The notes beneath the pieces were generated by a model. The model ran no database searches. It was not told the DNA's origin and worked only from the letters and a program-made list of their open reading frames with translations. From Pilaira anomala (lineage: Eukaryota > Mucoromycota > Mucoromycetes > Mucorales > Mucoraceae), in NCBI GenBank assembly GCA_025716855.1, contig JAIXMQ010000089.1, forward strand, positions 1 to 64,000: DNA of 64,000 nucleotides. Direction: 5' to 3'. Both the position numbers and the translations under genes were made by a program. Shown in pieces: positions 10,861 through 25,495 of the stretch. The first letter of the stretch is position 1, and each line of letters starts with the position of its first letter.

Positions 10861-11490
10861 TACTTAAAAAGCTGTTTCAATAACTAAATATTCTATGAAT
10901 CTTTAGATCAAGAGACTAAAAACCGGAAATGTTAATGCAGTGAAGAATATGGCTGGTTAGATTAAATTGACTTCAAATCAAAAACTTTTGAAAAAAAGAG
11001 AGAACAGAAAAGTTTTTTAGTTATGGTTCCTACAAATTTGTTTCTTTCATTCGCTTGTTTAAAAACCAATAGATTATATGCGATTCTTAAATATACACAT
11101 ATATATTTGTTTGGTTACATTAGTTTCTGACGATCTATCTACTGTCCAATCTTGGCTACAGAAAGTTGAAAGTGAAAAGTACAAAAGAATTTTTAATGCA
11201 AGTCAAACCAGAAAAAAAAAAGAAGAGATTTATTAAGTAAGAAAAAAAAAAGAGAATTAAAAAAAAAAGGAAAAAAAAAAAAATGAATAACTAAATTGTA
11301 ACTAAGTGAGTGTAAATATAAATGTGATAAATAACTAGTGTAAATAAATTTTGTAAATTTTTTTGTAATTGTATAAATATAAATTAAAGGAAAAGGAGGA
11401 AAAAGAGGGTATTATTGAATGATTTTTTTTTTTTGGCATAAATAATAAAAAAGAAAAAGTAAGTAATAGTAAAAATATTTGGTTGTTTTT
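10861..11490. other. Spacer downstream of the kinase
   Basis: A-rich tracts (11211-11284, mixed A/G) and the likely 3' UTR of the minus-strand kinase. No gene or microgene remnant that I can support. Confidence 0.4.
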
Positions 11491-13902
11491 TTATAAAAGG
11501 AGAGAAAAGAATCGACGTGTTTTACTCTGATGACTACTTGATTTATTTGAAGAATTTGATTTTGGTACAGTAGTAGCAGTAGTAGAATCACGATCGATAT
11601 TAAAAGAAAGTCTAAGATCAGGTAATTTAGAGAAATCATCTAAAGCAGCTAAATCGTCTAATGGATTTGTTGTGGTGGTGGTAGTGGTCGCAGTGGTAGT
11701 TGTGGTGTCGGGTATAGTAGTGTTGATCACGACCAGCGTGCTATTAAATGGAATATCTTCTGTATTACGTCTCTTTGGATATCTTGTATCAGAATCGGTT
11801 CTTGCAAAAGAAGGTTTTACCAAAGTATCATCATCCAAACAAAAGCTATCTACGTTGGATAACATACTAATACTACCTCTTTTACGTGCTGGTTGAAATA
11901 ATCCTGGAGGATCATAAAATCCATCTTCATGATAAGACTGTCTTGCTGGATAGATAGAATGTTCATAATCCATAAAATTTTCATCTGTAAATGAGTAACC
12001 ATCAAAGATATCTTGTACTTCTTGAGTAAACTCAATTTCAGAAGAAATGGGGGTTAACTGAGGTGTCATTGCTAAGAAATCTGGATCAAAGTTTGTAAAG
12101 TCTAATTCGTCTGAAACAGGAGGTAAATAAGGAGGTACGAGTTTACGATTTCTGATATCATCCCATGAAATATCAGCAAAATAAACGTGGTTTTTGATTT
12201 CATCTATACTATCCACACCAAGTCTTGTACCTGGATCTCGGTCTAATATATCTGATAAGAATTCTGCTGTTTCATAATCAAATAAGTCGGCAGGAAATTC
12301 AAGTGGATCTTCTAATACGCGACGATACATGTCTGCATGATTGTCTGCCCAGAATGGCGTAATACCTGCCAACATTTCATAAAGAATCGTACCAAAACTC
12401 CAATGATCGATACCAAACGAATAAGGTTCACCCAACAAAACTTCAGGTGCTAAATATTCAGCTGTACCACAAAATGTTTGTGTGGTGGCGTCACGATCGA
12501 GCCATTTACTAAGTCCGAAATCGGTCAAGATGATATGACCATCCGAAGTCAACAAAATATTCTCGGGTTTCAAGTCTCGATAAAGAATACCTAATCGATG
12601 CAATTCACCTATACCGTCAATGATCTCTGCAGCATAAAATAAAGCGCATTCTTTTGGAAATGTATAGAGCTTAGCCATATGCGTTGCTAAATCTCCTCCA
12701 CTATAATAATTTGTTAAGAGATAAAGTCGATGTTCGTCTTGAAATGATGTGTGTAATTTAGCAAGGTATGGATGATCGAGTTCAGAAAGTTTGGCAAGTA
12801 TATTTCGTTCGTCTAATGTATGTGTAATTTCTCTTTGTTCAATAACGTGTTCTTTTACAATCGATTTTAAAGCGTATAATTCTTTTGTTGTTCGAGAACG
12901 TACCAACATGACCTAATTATAAAAAAACGTTTAATAAAATAAAAAAGGAATAATTCGGTACTTGTATTTTTTTTTTTTTTTTACCTTGCCCATACAACCT
13001 TTACCGAGTACTTTAAGCATTTCGAGATTATCGAGTGGAAACTCGTGTTGGGGAGCCTGTGTTGTAGCAAGTATCATTAATTCATCTACTTCATCATCAT
13101 CGTCGTCATCGTGGCCGTTGTCATGGTGAATAGAGAGATTTTTACGAATACTACTGTTTCGTCTAGATCTTAAGCTACTATGTTTTAAACTACGTCTATT
13201 GGAACGTGATGAGGAAGTAGTAGAAAAAGAAGAATGTCTTGAAATAGGTAAACTGACTATAGATGGATGTGGACTGGGAACCCAAACTTTACCTACTTGA
13301 TCTTCTTCTTCCGTAGTATTTGTTACAGTTGTAGTGATGGGGTGATCATATGACGGAGTAGGTGATGGGTAGTCATGTGAAGAATTCAAAGTCTTTAAAT
13401 CGCCGTCTCTTTGTGGACTAAAGAAATCACGTAAAAGAGTTGAATGTCGAAGGGTTGGATCTAATGCACAACGATAAAGATATTTCTCGAGTTTTTCTGC
13501 ATTTGATTTTGTAGAAAGATGAAAAAAGTTCCGTATAGATTTTCGTTTTTCTAATTTTGATGTCGATTCTGTCAAGCTAGGGAATGGAATTTTGATCTTT
13601 TGATAATGAATTCTTACCTATTGTATATACATAGAATATGAGTTATGTTGTTGTATATATAATCTTTTATATCTAACTTACAAGTCGGTTAAAACTTAAA
13701 AGATCAGGAATGTATCTAATCACATAGAGTGTATACTGACTAGTCTTTACAGTAATATTGAACTCCTATTATAAAATTTAAATACTTTGTTCAAACATGT
13801 GTTTTTTTTCAAACTTACAGGCACGGTTTTCCAACATTCTGTAATTGAATCTTTTACTACGATTGGACATTCGGTCACTTTGATATCATATACCGTATTC
13901 AT
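11491..13902 (-). CDS. PX-domain AGC serine/threonine protein kinase
   Basis: Four exons, 13902-13819, 13765-13682, 13617-12985 and 12912-11491, encode 740 residues. The first ~120 residues look like a PX lipid-binding domain, ending in the typical NAEKLEKYLYRCALDPTLR helix. A Ser/Asp-rich linker follows. The kinase runs from about residue 245: Gly loop GKGCMGKV, ATP-binding Lys283 in YALK, RDLKPEN with Asp380, DFG with Asp398, activation loop TFCGT and APE at ~422. The C-terminal extension has NFDPDFLAMTP and an IFDGYSFT hydrophobic-motif-like segment, as in AGC kinases of the SGK/YPK group, and ends in a low-complexity Thr/Asp tail. A PX-AGC order recalls SGK3; phosphoinositide-guided signalling at membranes is inferred. 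It sits head to head with CEF1 across ~1.07 kb and forms part of the centre of the mirrored array. Confidence 0.88.
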
Positions 13903-17584
<3,682 letters not shown>

Positions 17585-17756
17585 ATTATAATATTTGTTT
17601 GGTTACCTCTGTATTTCGTCTCGCCACAAACATATTCTTTCCCCTCTCACACACATACACACACATTTATATATAAAGATACATATACTTTTTTTTTCTC
17701 TGCTTTTTTTTTTCTTTTCTTTCATTCTTATTTTATTACTGTATACTTAAAAAATT

Positions 17757-17891
17757 ATGTTACAAGCTAGTAAATGCAGTATATGCGGTGGTGACCATGG
17801 CAAATAGTAAGGAGATAAAAATAAATTGTGTGTATTTCTTTCGAGTTACTGACCTTTTTTTTTCTGTAGTCAATGTCCTTATTTCCAATAA
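17757..17891 (+). CDS. Single zinc-knuckle microprotein beside CEF1 (23 aa)
   Basis: Exons 17757-17806 and 17870-17891 with a 63-nt intron encode 23 residues. The knuckle CSICGGDHGKYQC has the short C-x2-C-x3-H-x4-C spacing, then PYFQ. Reading through the intron completes TAG at once. TATATAAAG lies at ~17669-17677, followed by a pyrimidine-rich leader. It starts only 173 bases after the CEF1 stop, in the same orientation, and CEF1's last exon plus this gene match the unit that seems to have been copied along the array, so this could be the founder or its direct descendant. Confidence 0.7.
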
Positions 17892-18221
17892 GTGCCCAAG
17901 AAGTTTTTCAAAATCAAAATGTATATGTCTTTAAATCAAGTTTACTGGCTAAAACTCAATAAACATTTAAAAGCTTGTCTTTAGAAACATTTGTCTTCTT
18001 TTTATAACTACAAGTATCACTTTTTTTATAACCATCTTAAAATTCATGTCGATAGTTCTTTTACAGTCTTTTTTTTTTTTTTTTGACATGGCACTCTCGT
18101 TTAGTGAAATATCAAATCAGATCTCTAAACTGACTGCATTTAAATAAATCACGTTTCACTTAAAAACGCCAGATACATAGTAGTTAGACTATTCATGCGG
18201 ATACATTTTAATATATAAAAA

Positions 18222-18440
18222 CTGTTGTTACAACAGACATTGAAGCATTGGAGGCCAGAGGAAAAAAAATAGAAGCTAGACATATGGATGCTTTGGAGGA
18301 TACAGTATTCAAGTTGGCAACAAGGGAAAAAGATTTACAGCAAGATTATTAGTGGTTTAGGTAAAGCAATGAAAATATGGCTCTTTGTTGTTAATTGCTT
18401 ATGCTACAAGAACTGTTTGGTACGTTTGTATTTCGTTCAT
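18222..18440 (+). pseudogene. Decayed copy of the last CEF1 exon
   Basis: The stretch TATTCAAGTTGGCAACAAGG (18305-18324) followed by a GAAAAAGATTTACA match reproduces 17501-17535 of the last CEF1 exon with few changes, preceded by GAAGCT/ATGGATGCTTTGGAGG-like sequence and by a near-palindrome TGTTGTTACAACA for the exon's CGTTGTCACAACA. Frame is broken by stops. It lies upstream of the microgene at 18576, at about the same spacing as the real CEF1 end lies from 17757. Confidence 0.75.
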
Positions 18441-18575
18441 TCACAAAAAACAATGTATTTATCTCCTTTCTTTCTTTAGTGCACATTTATATATAAAGAT
18501 ACAATATTTGTTTAAAATTATTTCTTTTCTTCTTAATTTACATATTACTTTTTTTTTAAAAAAAACATATTCAAA

Positions 18576-18691
18576 ATGTCTGTTAGATATACTAAATGTC
18601 CTTTGTGTGGTGGTACTGGCCACGAAAAATTGTAAGACGACAAACCAAGTTATTATGTGTATATGTTATTGTATATCTTATACGATTTATC

Positions 18692-18724
<33 letters not shown>

Positions 18725-18749
18725 TAGTCAATGTCCTTTATTTATGTAA
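18576..18749 (+). CDS. Single CCHC zinc-knuckle microprotein (25 aa)
   Basis: Exons 18576-18631 and 18728-18749 give 25 residues with knuckle CPLCGGTGHEKFQC (C-x2-C-x4-H-x4-C) and ending PLFM. The intron (96 nt, the longest in the family) is stretched by a T run of about 33. Retention gives TTG then TAA. TATATAAAGATAC at ~18489-18501 is identical to the box of the gene at 17757. Its mirror partner on the left arm appears to be 9951-10102. Confidence 0.7.
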
Positions 18750-19149
18750 TCTCCCAGAAATATTCAAGAGCTAAAATGAACCAGTATTACCAGGTTTCTC
18801 CTTCTACATAGTTTATGTACAAATAAATATAATAAATAATTATAATTAGCTTTGTTTTTATTAAGAAAATTTGTCTATTTTCATAATAAAGTTGTTTTAT
18901 ATTCTTTGTCAACTAGCTACAATCCTGTTCTGTTCAAGCTATTTTTCTTTTTTATATGGCACTCTCATATGTTTAACTAGTCAAATCGTGAACTAATTTC
19001 TAAAACTAATTGCCTCATAAGACAGTGTATTACCATATATGCTATATTTTACTCATTTATAAGAAACAAAATGACATGTTTATACTCACTGTGCACATAT
19101 TATACTTTGAAATGATTAAAGCCCGATTAAGTGAGCGTATGTCCATGTA

Positions 19150-19218
19150 CAAAAAATGTTGTTACAACAGATGCTAAAACATTTGAAGAATAAACTTAGA
19201 AGCTTCAATCTAATTATC

Positions 19219-19235
<17 letters not shown>
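19150..19235 (+). pseudogene. Short decayed CEF1-exon fragment
   Basis: TGTTGTTACAACAGATGC, then CATTTGAAGAATAAA and TTAGAAGCTTCAATCTAA, follow the order of the CEF1 exon segment CGTTGTCACAACA...CAGATGC...GAAGAATTTGAAGCTG (17367-17415). It lies ~410 bases upstream of the microgene at 19567. Confidence 0.5.
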
Positions 19236-19250
<15 letters not shown>

Positions 19251-19566
19251 ACTGCAAATTACAAAAAATCAGGAATTGCTAAATATAGACCTGGTAAAGC
19301 ATTTTGAAAGATAATATCGTATACAGTTGGTAATATGGATAAAGGGCTTATTTACAGTAGCAACAAAGCTATATTGTCTTAAGAAGTAATATATGGAGTT
19401 TTGTTGTGTATCATTGTTCATTAAAAAAAAAAAAAAAAAAAAAGGATGGCAACTTTCTTTTGTGTCATTGTTAACCGCAAAAATGAAATTTTGTTCTGAG
19501 TATATAAAGACACACATTTTGATGTACAATTTTTTTTTTCTCCATCACTTTCAGAATATTAAAAAT

Positions 19567-19692
19567 ATGCCTCCACCTGCTTGTTCTCGTTGTCACAGTC
19601 AATATCACACTACTGCGTAAGAGACATACTTTTTATATATTTTTATCAATTTCTAACATCTTTTGTTCTATAGTCAATGTGCAATGCGCTAA
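19567..19692 (+). CDS. Single CCHC zinc-knuckle microprotein (22 aa)
   Basis: Exons 19567-19616 and 19674-19692 with a 57-nt intron encode 22 residues: PPPA, then the knuckle CSRCHSQYHTTAQC (C-x2-C-x4-H-x4-C), then AMR. It is the only intact four-ligand copy with Ala rather than Pro after the last Cys and lacks the usual Gly after the second Cys. Retention gives GCG then TAA. GTATATAAAGACAC is at ~19499-19512. The left-arm partner at 8640-8796 is broken. Confidence 0.68.
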
Positions 19693-20574
19693 ATAGCCAA
19701 AAAGTCACCCAAAATTAAAGCAAATAAGATGTTCCTACACATTTTTTTTCAAAATTTTGTTAAAATAAACCAATAAACAATTTTATTTTGTTTTACCTTT
19801 ATTATTTCTTTGTTTTTTAAAGGTCATGGATTTCAGTTAAACTTAAAAAAAAATATCAGCGCGTTCTTTCTAATTTACAATTATAGTCAGTGAAGAGGAG
19901 ATATAATGGGAGAGATGTACATCCGTGTATATATTTCTTTATTTAAAAAAAAACCTCTACTAGCTGAACGAGCATTAAATGGCAATATATATGGCATTAC
20001 TTATTTTTTTTCTTGGATATTAAAACAGCACTTCATATAGTAATCACTTAAAACTTAAAGAAGGAGAGGAAATGCGTTTTGATTTTTTTGTTGTCCGTCC
20101 CAAACATGATTAGAATCTTCGTTTATCTTCCAGAATAAAAAGCGAGATTTCACTACTAGCTTCTGAGTACATACAAAAATCCGGAAATTCCAGACTATTT
20201 AATCGTCAACAACAATTTGAAATGATATTGGTGTATATATAATGGCGGAAAATCCAATCAGAAGTTTTACTTAGAAGTCTAAATATAAAATGTTGCCGAC
20301 ACATATATAATAAAAAACCTGAAGTAACTGGATAAATCTAAACCAAATACCAAACCTTTTTGTAAATATTATTTAAATAACAATGGGTGTGCTCATACTG
20401 ATAGCTAAAGTACCTATACTTTTTAAAGTGATGATACAATAGAATTAGTTATATTTGTTCTATTCAATTGGTTAAACATAAGCTATGATATTTTTTGTTT
20501 TTAACTATATAAAGGCTTTTTAAATTTATATTATTTTTGCTTTTTCTTCATCATTTTTTCTAAAGATTAAAAAT
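19693..20574. other. Array spacer
   Basis: Carries CAGTGAAGAGGAGATATAAT at ~19889, a landmark that recurs downstream of other copies (reverse of ~8480-8515). No gene. Confidence 0.4.
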
Positions 20575-20699
20575 ATGAAAAAGCTGTACGCTCTGTTTCA
20601 GTCTTTCGCACACTAAAGAGTAAGATCGAAATTTTGAGTGTGTATTTTTTTCTCAGTAACCATTTGTTGTTCTGTAGTTTTTGTCCATTATTCCGTTAA
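20575..20699 (+). pseudogene. Frameshifted knuckle microgene, partner of 7867-7994
   Basis: The knuckle codons read CTLCFSLSHTKDFC when joined across the usual intron (donor gtaagatc ~20619, acceptor ctgtag ~20677), followed by PLFR and a stop, almost the ending of the gene at 7867-7994. The ATG at 20575 is out of frame with the knuckle by one base, and the knuckle frame has an upstream TGA. The TATA box (TATATAAAGG, ~20506) is kept. A small indel between ATG and first Cys seems to have killed the gene. Confidence 0.7.
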
Positions 20700-21439
20700 A
20701 CGTCTAATGTTATCCAAAGTTTAAACAAATGTGCCTTAATTTTTGTTGAATAACCAAATCAATAAATACATATATATGATTCTTTAAATTAAACATTTCT
20801 TGTTACCTATTCTTCTTGCTAGCTTTTTTCCCAAAACATTTATATAGTATTAACATCATTAAGCATCAGTAAATTATCGCTGTTGTTTTTTTCTTTTTAT
20901 AATTCATGCGAATTCGATACCAATTCAGGGTAAAACAACATATATTTATTTTAGTATTTTCAAGTGCAACCAGTGAAGAGTGGAAGTAGTAAGAGGAGTA
21001 TACCTTTATTTTATCTTTATTAAGGCTTTAGCTAAACACACATTATTTGACAATATATAATGCAGTTGCACTTGATATAAGTGCCTATTTACAAAAAAAA
21101 AAGACATGCAATATAATATGCTCTTAATGACATGATTTCTTTGATTTAAACATTTACTTGTGTTTCGTTTGGAAAATTGGTGAATTTTAAAATGTATATT
21201 TCAAACCTTCTTCTATATATTGTTGCTAGTAGACTTCTAAAGTTGTTAACAGAAAACTGAATTTACGATAAAGTTTTCAAATATTTTAAGGTTTTAGTTT
21301 ATTGCTTTAACTACAAAAGTAAACCTCTTACGTTTACGTTAAAAATTGCAAAAACACTCATTAGATTTTTAGTTATTTAAAGGCCCATTTCTTTTTCCTT
21401 TGCGCTCTTTATTTATTAATTTTTTTAAACTTTTAAAAT
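20700..21439. other. Array spacer shared with left arm and third copy
   Basis: AACCAGTGAAGAG at ~20968 and CTTAATGACATGATTTCTTT at ~21122 match the reverse complement of the left arm (~7540 and ~7385-7405); the latter also matches ~29815-29835. These landmarks establish that the three array copies are related outside the genes as well. Confidence 0.6.
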
Positions 21440-21664
21440 ATGGCTCCTCGCATCAATTGTCAGTCAGTACCCAGTTGCACCGAGTGTGGCAGTAACTTTC
21501 ATACCAGAGAGTAAAATCGAAAAGTAATTTAGTGTATTCATATTTATCGATTTGCTAACTGTTATTTGTTGAATTTTAGTCAATGTCCATATTCTGATAC
21601 TTTCGAAAATATTTCTCCCGAAATCGAATACTCAAGGCGTCCTTTTGGTTACATAATTGCATAG
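21440..21664 (+). CDS. CCHC zinc-knuckle microprotein with long tail (51 aa)
   Basis: Exons 21440-21510 and 21580-21664 with a 69-nt intron give 51 residues, the longest member. Ahead of the knuckle there is an extra Cys; the knuckle is CTECGSNFHTRDQC (C-x2-C-x4-H-x4-C), then PYS and a 25-residue tail containing acidic and aromatic residues (SDTFENISPEIEYS) absent from other copies. The tail may be real or may reflect loss of an earlier stop. Retention gives GAG then TAA. Its left-arm partner is decayed at 7050-7230. Confidence 0.62.
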
Positions 21665-22774
21665 GAAGTGTAGCAAACCAATAAATATTTACAAATTTCT
21701 TATAAAAACGGTTGTCTTCTGTTTCTTTTCTTTTCTTTTTTTTCACTATGTAACTAGTTTCTTTTTTAAAAAAATAAACATTGTAGTAATGGGTCTATTT
21801 TACAACGATATAAGATTTTTTTCTTTTTTGAACGAGCCCATACCATCCTACTTTTAAAGCAAATATACGTGCGCATATTGTAATTAATGGAAAGAAGAAG
21901 GAGAGAGAGTGACAGCCATATAAATATGTTATTAAAACTCTGTTACAATCGATATTGAAGCATTTAAAAAAAATAGAAGTTCCAACTAATATCAAAATTA
22001 CTTTTAATACCACAAATTTATGGAAAAGACGTTAATTTTTAGGCCATTCAAAGAATTTTACCTATGTGACGAAGTGTTCATTTTTCAGCATAAGGAAAAT
22101 TGTTTATACACAGAGGCAAAGACATGTTGTTTCAAGAGTTCCAAAGATGGAACTTTGTTTGTGTCACTTTTGGCTATCAAAAGTTAGACCTTTTGTTTTG
22201 CTTCTTTCTTTCTAAGTTAGTTTTTATAACATTAAGACTTGTGTATAATATTCAGTGGCATCTTTTTTTCCATTTTTTTTTTTTGCATTAATTAGATATT
22301 TATATTTTTAAGCTTGACCTTAATTTTAAAGAACTTTTGCCACCTAAAAACGTTTCTTGTAATATAAAAACAGCTAGTACGTACAAAAAAAAAAGCTCTT
22401 AATTTAGGGAAATAACCGTAGGAGTTTATAACAATAAAGAGTTGATCCATTTGAGAATTTACACTTTTCTCTGACTAATCAGTTAATTCTTTAATATATT
22501 AGTGATACTTTCCTACCTGTTGTTATGTATAGTAAAATCTCTCTCTTTCATCACATCAGTATATTTTCAAGTTGTCAACAAGAGAAAAAGAATAAAATAT
22601 GGGCAAAACATAAAATTAAGCGATGAAAGGGTGACATTTTAATATTACTCTTGTTAAGGACAAGTTCAACTTCTTACTCAACGCACACATATGCATGCAT
22701 ATATAAGGGCAAATGTATCCTCTTACTTTTTTTAATTTTATTATTTTTTTTCAAAAATATTTACTGTCACTACA
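21665..22774. repeat. Spacer with two CEF1-tail fossils
   Basis: At ~21940-21975 TGTTACAATCGATATTGAAG matches the left-arm fossil at ~6750. At ~22560-22640 TTTTCAAGTTGTCAACAAGA, GAAAAAGA and AAGCGATGAAAGGGTGAC follow the order of the final CEF1 codons (17500-17575). No intact gene. Confidence 0.6.
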
Positions 22775-22909
22775 ATGGGTCGTACTCAAAAATGCTCTGA
22801 ATGCGGTAGCTTTTCTCACAAGACTCGGTAAAAAAAAAAATAGAGAATATATAACTAGGTCTGTTTTTAACTATTTTCTTGTAGTGATTGCCCAAAGTTA
22901 AACGGATAA
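22775..22909 (+). CDS. Single CCHC zinc-knuckle microprotein (25 aa)
   Basis: Exons 22775-22827 and 22885-22909 with a 57-nt intron encode 25 residues with knuckle CSECGSFSHKTRDC and ending PKLNG. The donor is GTAAAA followed by an A run. Retention gives CGG then TAA. TATATAAGGG is at ~22700. HKTR/CPK features are shared with the convergent gene at 23531, so these two look like close relatives in opposite orientation about 0.6 kb apart. Confidence 0.7.
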
Positions 22910-23530
22910 GCTGCTTCTTTATTCTCTTCTTGTTGGCTTAAATTGTTATATTCGCAGATCAATAAAAAATATGGCATTTGTCTCAGTTTTTAAAATAACC
23001 CACTACAAAATGTTAACTATTGTAGTTAAAGCAAGAAAAAAAAAAGAGAGAGCTCAAATCCAAAGAGAGACTTTTAACTTTTATATGGATAATATTGATT
23101 ACGATCTTATTGCATTGAATCACAACTCATAAAATAAAATAGAACAATGTTCACAACTGTGTTTATTGAGCAACTATAAGTTTTTTTTTATCACTTTAAG
23201 CAATAGCTACAAAGAGAAACAGAATATCTAATCAATCCAGCTAATAAACAGGTTTTGTTAAGGCCATGGGAAAAAAAATCTTTTTGCCCTAGTGTATATA
23301 CATTTAAATATCTCTTTGTAAAAACCCGAATTGATCATGTTTTTCAATTTTTTTTTTTTATGTAATAGTCAAGTGAAAAATAGATTTATCTTGTTCTAGC
23401 CAAGACATAAACTCGGTATAAGATTAAAACAGTAATATTTATTGATTCAGAGAGACACAAAATTGGAAAACTATGGTAATATCTTCAATTTAGTTCAACG
23501 GTGAACAAATTACTGTATCTTGTCGGACAA

Positions 23531-23692
23531 TCAAGGGAATTTTGGACACTCACTAAAAAATTTTAAAACAAATTAATGTAAAGAGGAATTAGTACAAAAC
23601 AAATAAGTAAATTATTCCCCTCCTTACCGAGTCTTATGGTTGAAACTATCGCATAAGCTACATCTGAAAGTACGAGAACTGAAACGAGCCAT
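23531..23692 (-). CDS. Single CCHC zinc-knuckle microprotein (28 aa)
   Basis: Exon 1 (23692-23628) and exon 2 (23552-23531) with a 75-nt intron encode 28 residues. A Ser/Arg/Phe-rich start leads to the knuckle CSLCDSFNHKTREC, then PKFP. Retention gives CGG then TAA. A reverse TATA-like box (ACATAAAGAGACAC) is at ~23748-23762. It starts just outside the near-identical inverted repeat, and its left-arm equivalent (5253-5370) has decayed. Confidence 0.7.
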
Positions 23693-24221
23693 CTTTTTAG
23701 TTAAAAAAATATATATATAAGAACGAAAAAAAAAAGAAAAAAAAAAGAAGTGTCTCTTTATGTATTAATAGGAAAATCCCAATTGTTTGTGAGTAACAAT
23801 AAAAAAAAGGGCCCACTTTTTGTGGACAAGCCAAACAAAGCACCCTCTTTAAAAAAATTACGCTTCTGTAATAAATTTTCATTGTAAATATTTGTACGTT
23901 TGTTTTCTGTTTCCAGCTTAAAATAGCGTAATTATATTTAAGGTAAATACGTCTAACAGCTGATATATATATCTATATATATATATATATATATTATACA
24001 ATGGGTTTTTGGACAGCTGATAAGAAGCCAGCTTTTTTAAATACATGGAAGTATTCTATGAACTATTTTTATTTTAGAAAAAAAATCGACAGATAATATT
24101 GAAAATGGCTAGGATAAAGTTTATTTTAAAACGATTTTGATATAAAATTGATTAATAGTTATCAATTATGATGATATATTTTGGAGCAAATTCATTTTAA
24201 ATTTTTGTAGCTTCTTAGACA

Positions 24222-24360
24222 TTAACGGCGTCTTGGGCATTTACTACAGAATTATTTAAAAGTTTAGAAATCAATCGAAACGAACACAAAACATTCATCT
24301 CAATTACCCGTCATGATGAGGATATCCACAGAAAGCGCAAGAAGGAACGTACGTAACCAT
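24222..24360 (-). CDS. Single zinc-knuckle microprotein, copy of 4588-4726
   Basis: Exon 1 (24360-24308) and exon 2 (24243-24222) with a 64-nt intron encode the same 24 residues as the left copy, including CAFCGYPHHDGKC and the basic PRRR end; coding bases are identical while the intron and flanks differ at a few positions. That pattern fits either very recent duplication, conversion, or selection on the protein. TATATAAATACAC lies upstream at ~24411-24427. Confidence 0.68.
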
Positions 24361-25289
24361 ATTCTTATATTTAAAGATAAGATGTAAGTAAAATGTAAAT
24401 AAACAAAAAAAAAAGTGTATTTATATACAGAAATACATAACAAAGGTGCCATTTTTTATACCCAAACAATTAAATGTGTTTGTGTACTTTACTTAAAACA
24501 TTAAGCTTTTGTTGCCAACATGAACACATTTATTTTTTATTTCCATATATTTACAAAAATAAGCTGATGCTCAATTTTTAACTATTTCAAGTTTCTTAAT
24601 ACCTATATGGTGGCAACATTATACTTCTAGGCTTCTAACCCAACTTTGAACTAGATTTTGAGCTATATTTACATACGGTAATATTACAAATATCTTTGTT
24701 TCGATAAATATTAGCAATATTTTGTATATCTATATAACTGAACCTTTACTTCGTTTTATTTTTTATGCGTTCCAGCTCTACTTTCGAGCAATTAAAGAAA
24801 GTTGTAAAACTCTGAGAGTCGGTTCAGTAATTCAGTGCTAAAACATATTGACACCTTTGTAACCAATTCTATTTTTACAAAATGAGGACGTCCTTTATTA
24901 GGAATAAAGAGTTTAAATAGTTATGATTATAAAAATGATTATAAAACTAATTTGTTGTTAGTTACACTCGAACGATGAGTAAAATGCGTTATGATAACGC
25001 CTAAAAAGAGTTAAATTATTAGTTTAAAAATACAAATACAATATAGAATAAAATATAACCTATAGAAAAAAAGAAATCATTACTGTAAAAAACATTCTAA
25101 ACTACATCTTTGCATTTAGTCATAAAAACAAAAATAACAAAAAAAAAATATTATACGAAGAGGTTTTTAAGACAACATTATAAATGTTTATTGTTTTTTG
25201 TTAAAAGTAAACTTGGCCAAAAATATTGGTAATCTCTAGCATTGGATATTTTGGATTTATATAGAGAAAACTGGTTATTATAGAAGAGT

Positions 25290-25419
25290 TTAGCCGGGTG
25301 TATAACGAGGGCAATTACTATAAAAAAGTTAATAAGTTGGCATATACAATCACATTATCTTCTTACGATTTGGTGTGACCAAAAGCACCGCATAATCTGC
25401 AAAGGTCTCCTCGTGGCAT
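25290..25419 (-). CDS. Single CCHC zinc-knuckle microprotein, copy of 3512-3644
   Basis: Exon 1 (25419-25367) and exon 2 (25317-25290) with a 49-nt intron encode 26 residues with knuckle CRLCGAFGHTKSNC. It differs from the left copy by Arg to Lys after the His and Ala to Pro near the end. Retention gives TCG then TAA. A TATA-like box (GTATATAATAAAGG) is at ~25478-25491. Confidence 0.7.
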
Positions 25420-25495
25420 AGTTTAATATTTTTAAAAATAATATAAAGAGAGATAGAAAAAAAAAAGGAGATTTTGTACCTTTATTATATACAAA

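Larger units (their letters stand above)
23830..25495 (-). repeat. Outer arm of a near-identical inverted repeat (right copy)
   Basis: Reverse complement of 3440-5100, carrying the same two microgenes in the same order. The (TA)n tract at ~23963-23994 differs in length from the left copy (~4955-4966), and there are scattered substitutions, so it is not a simple assembly duplicate of one sequence. Confidence 0.85.
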
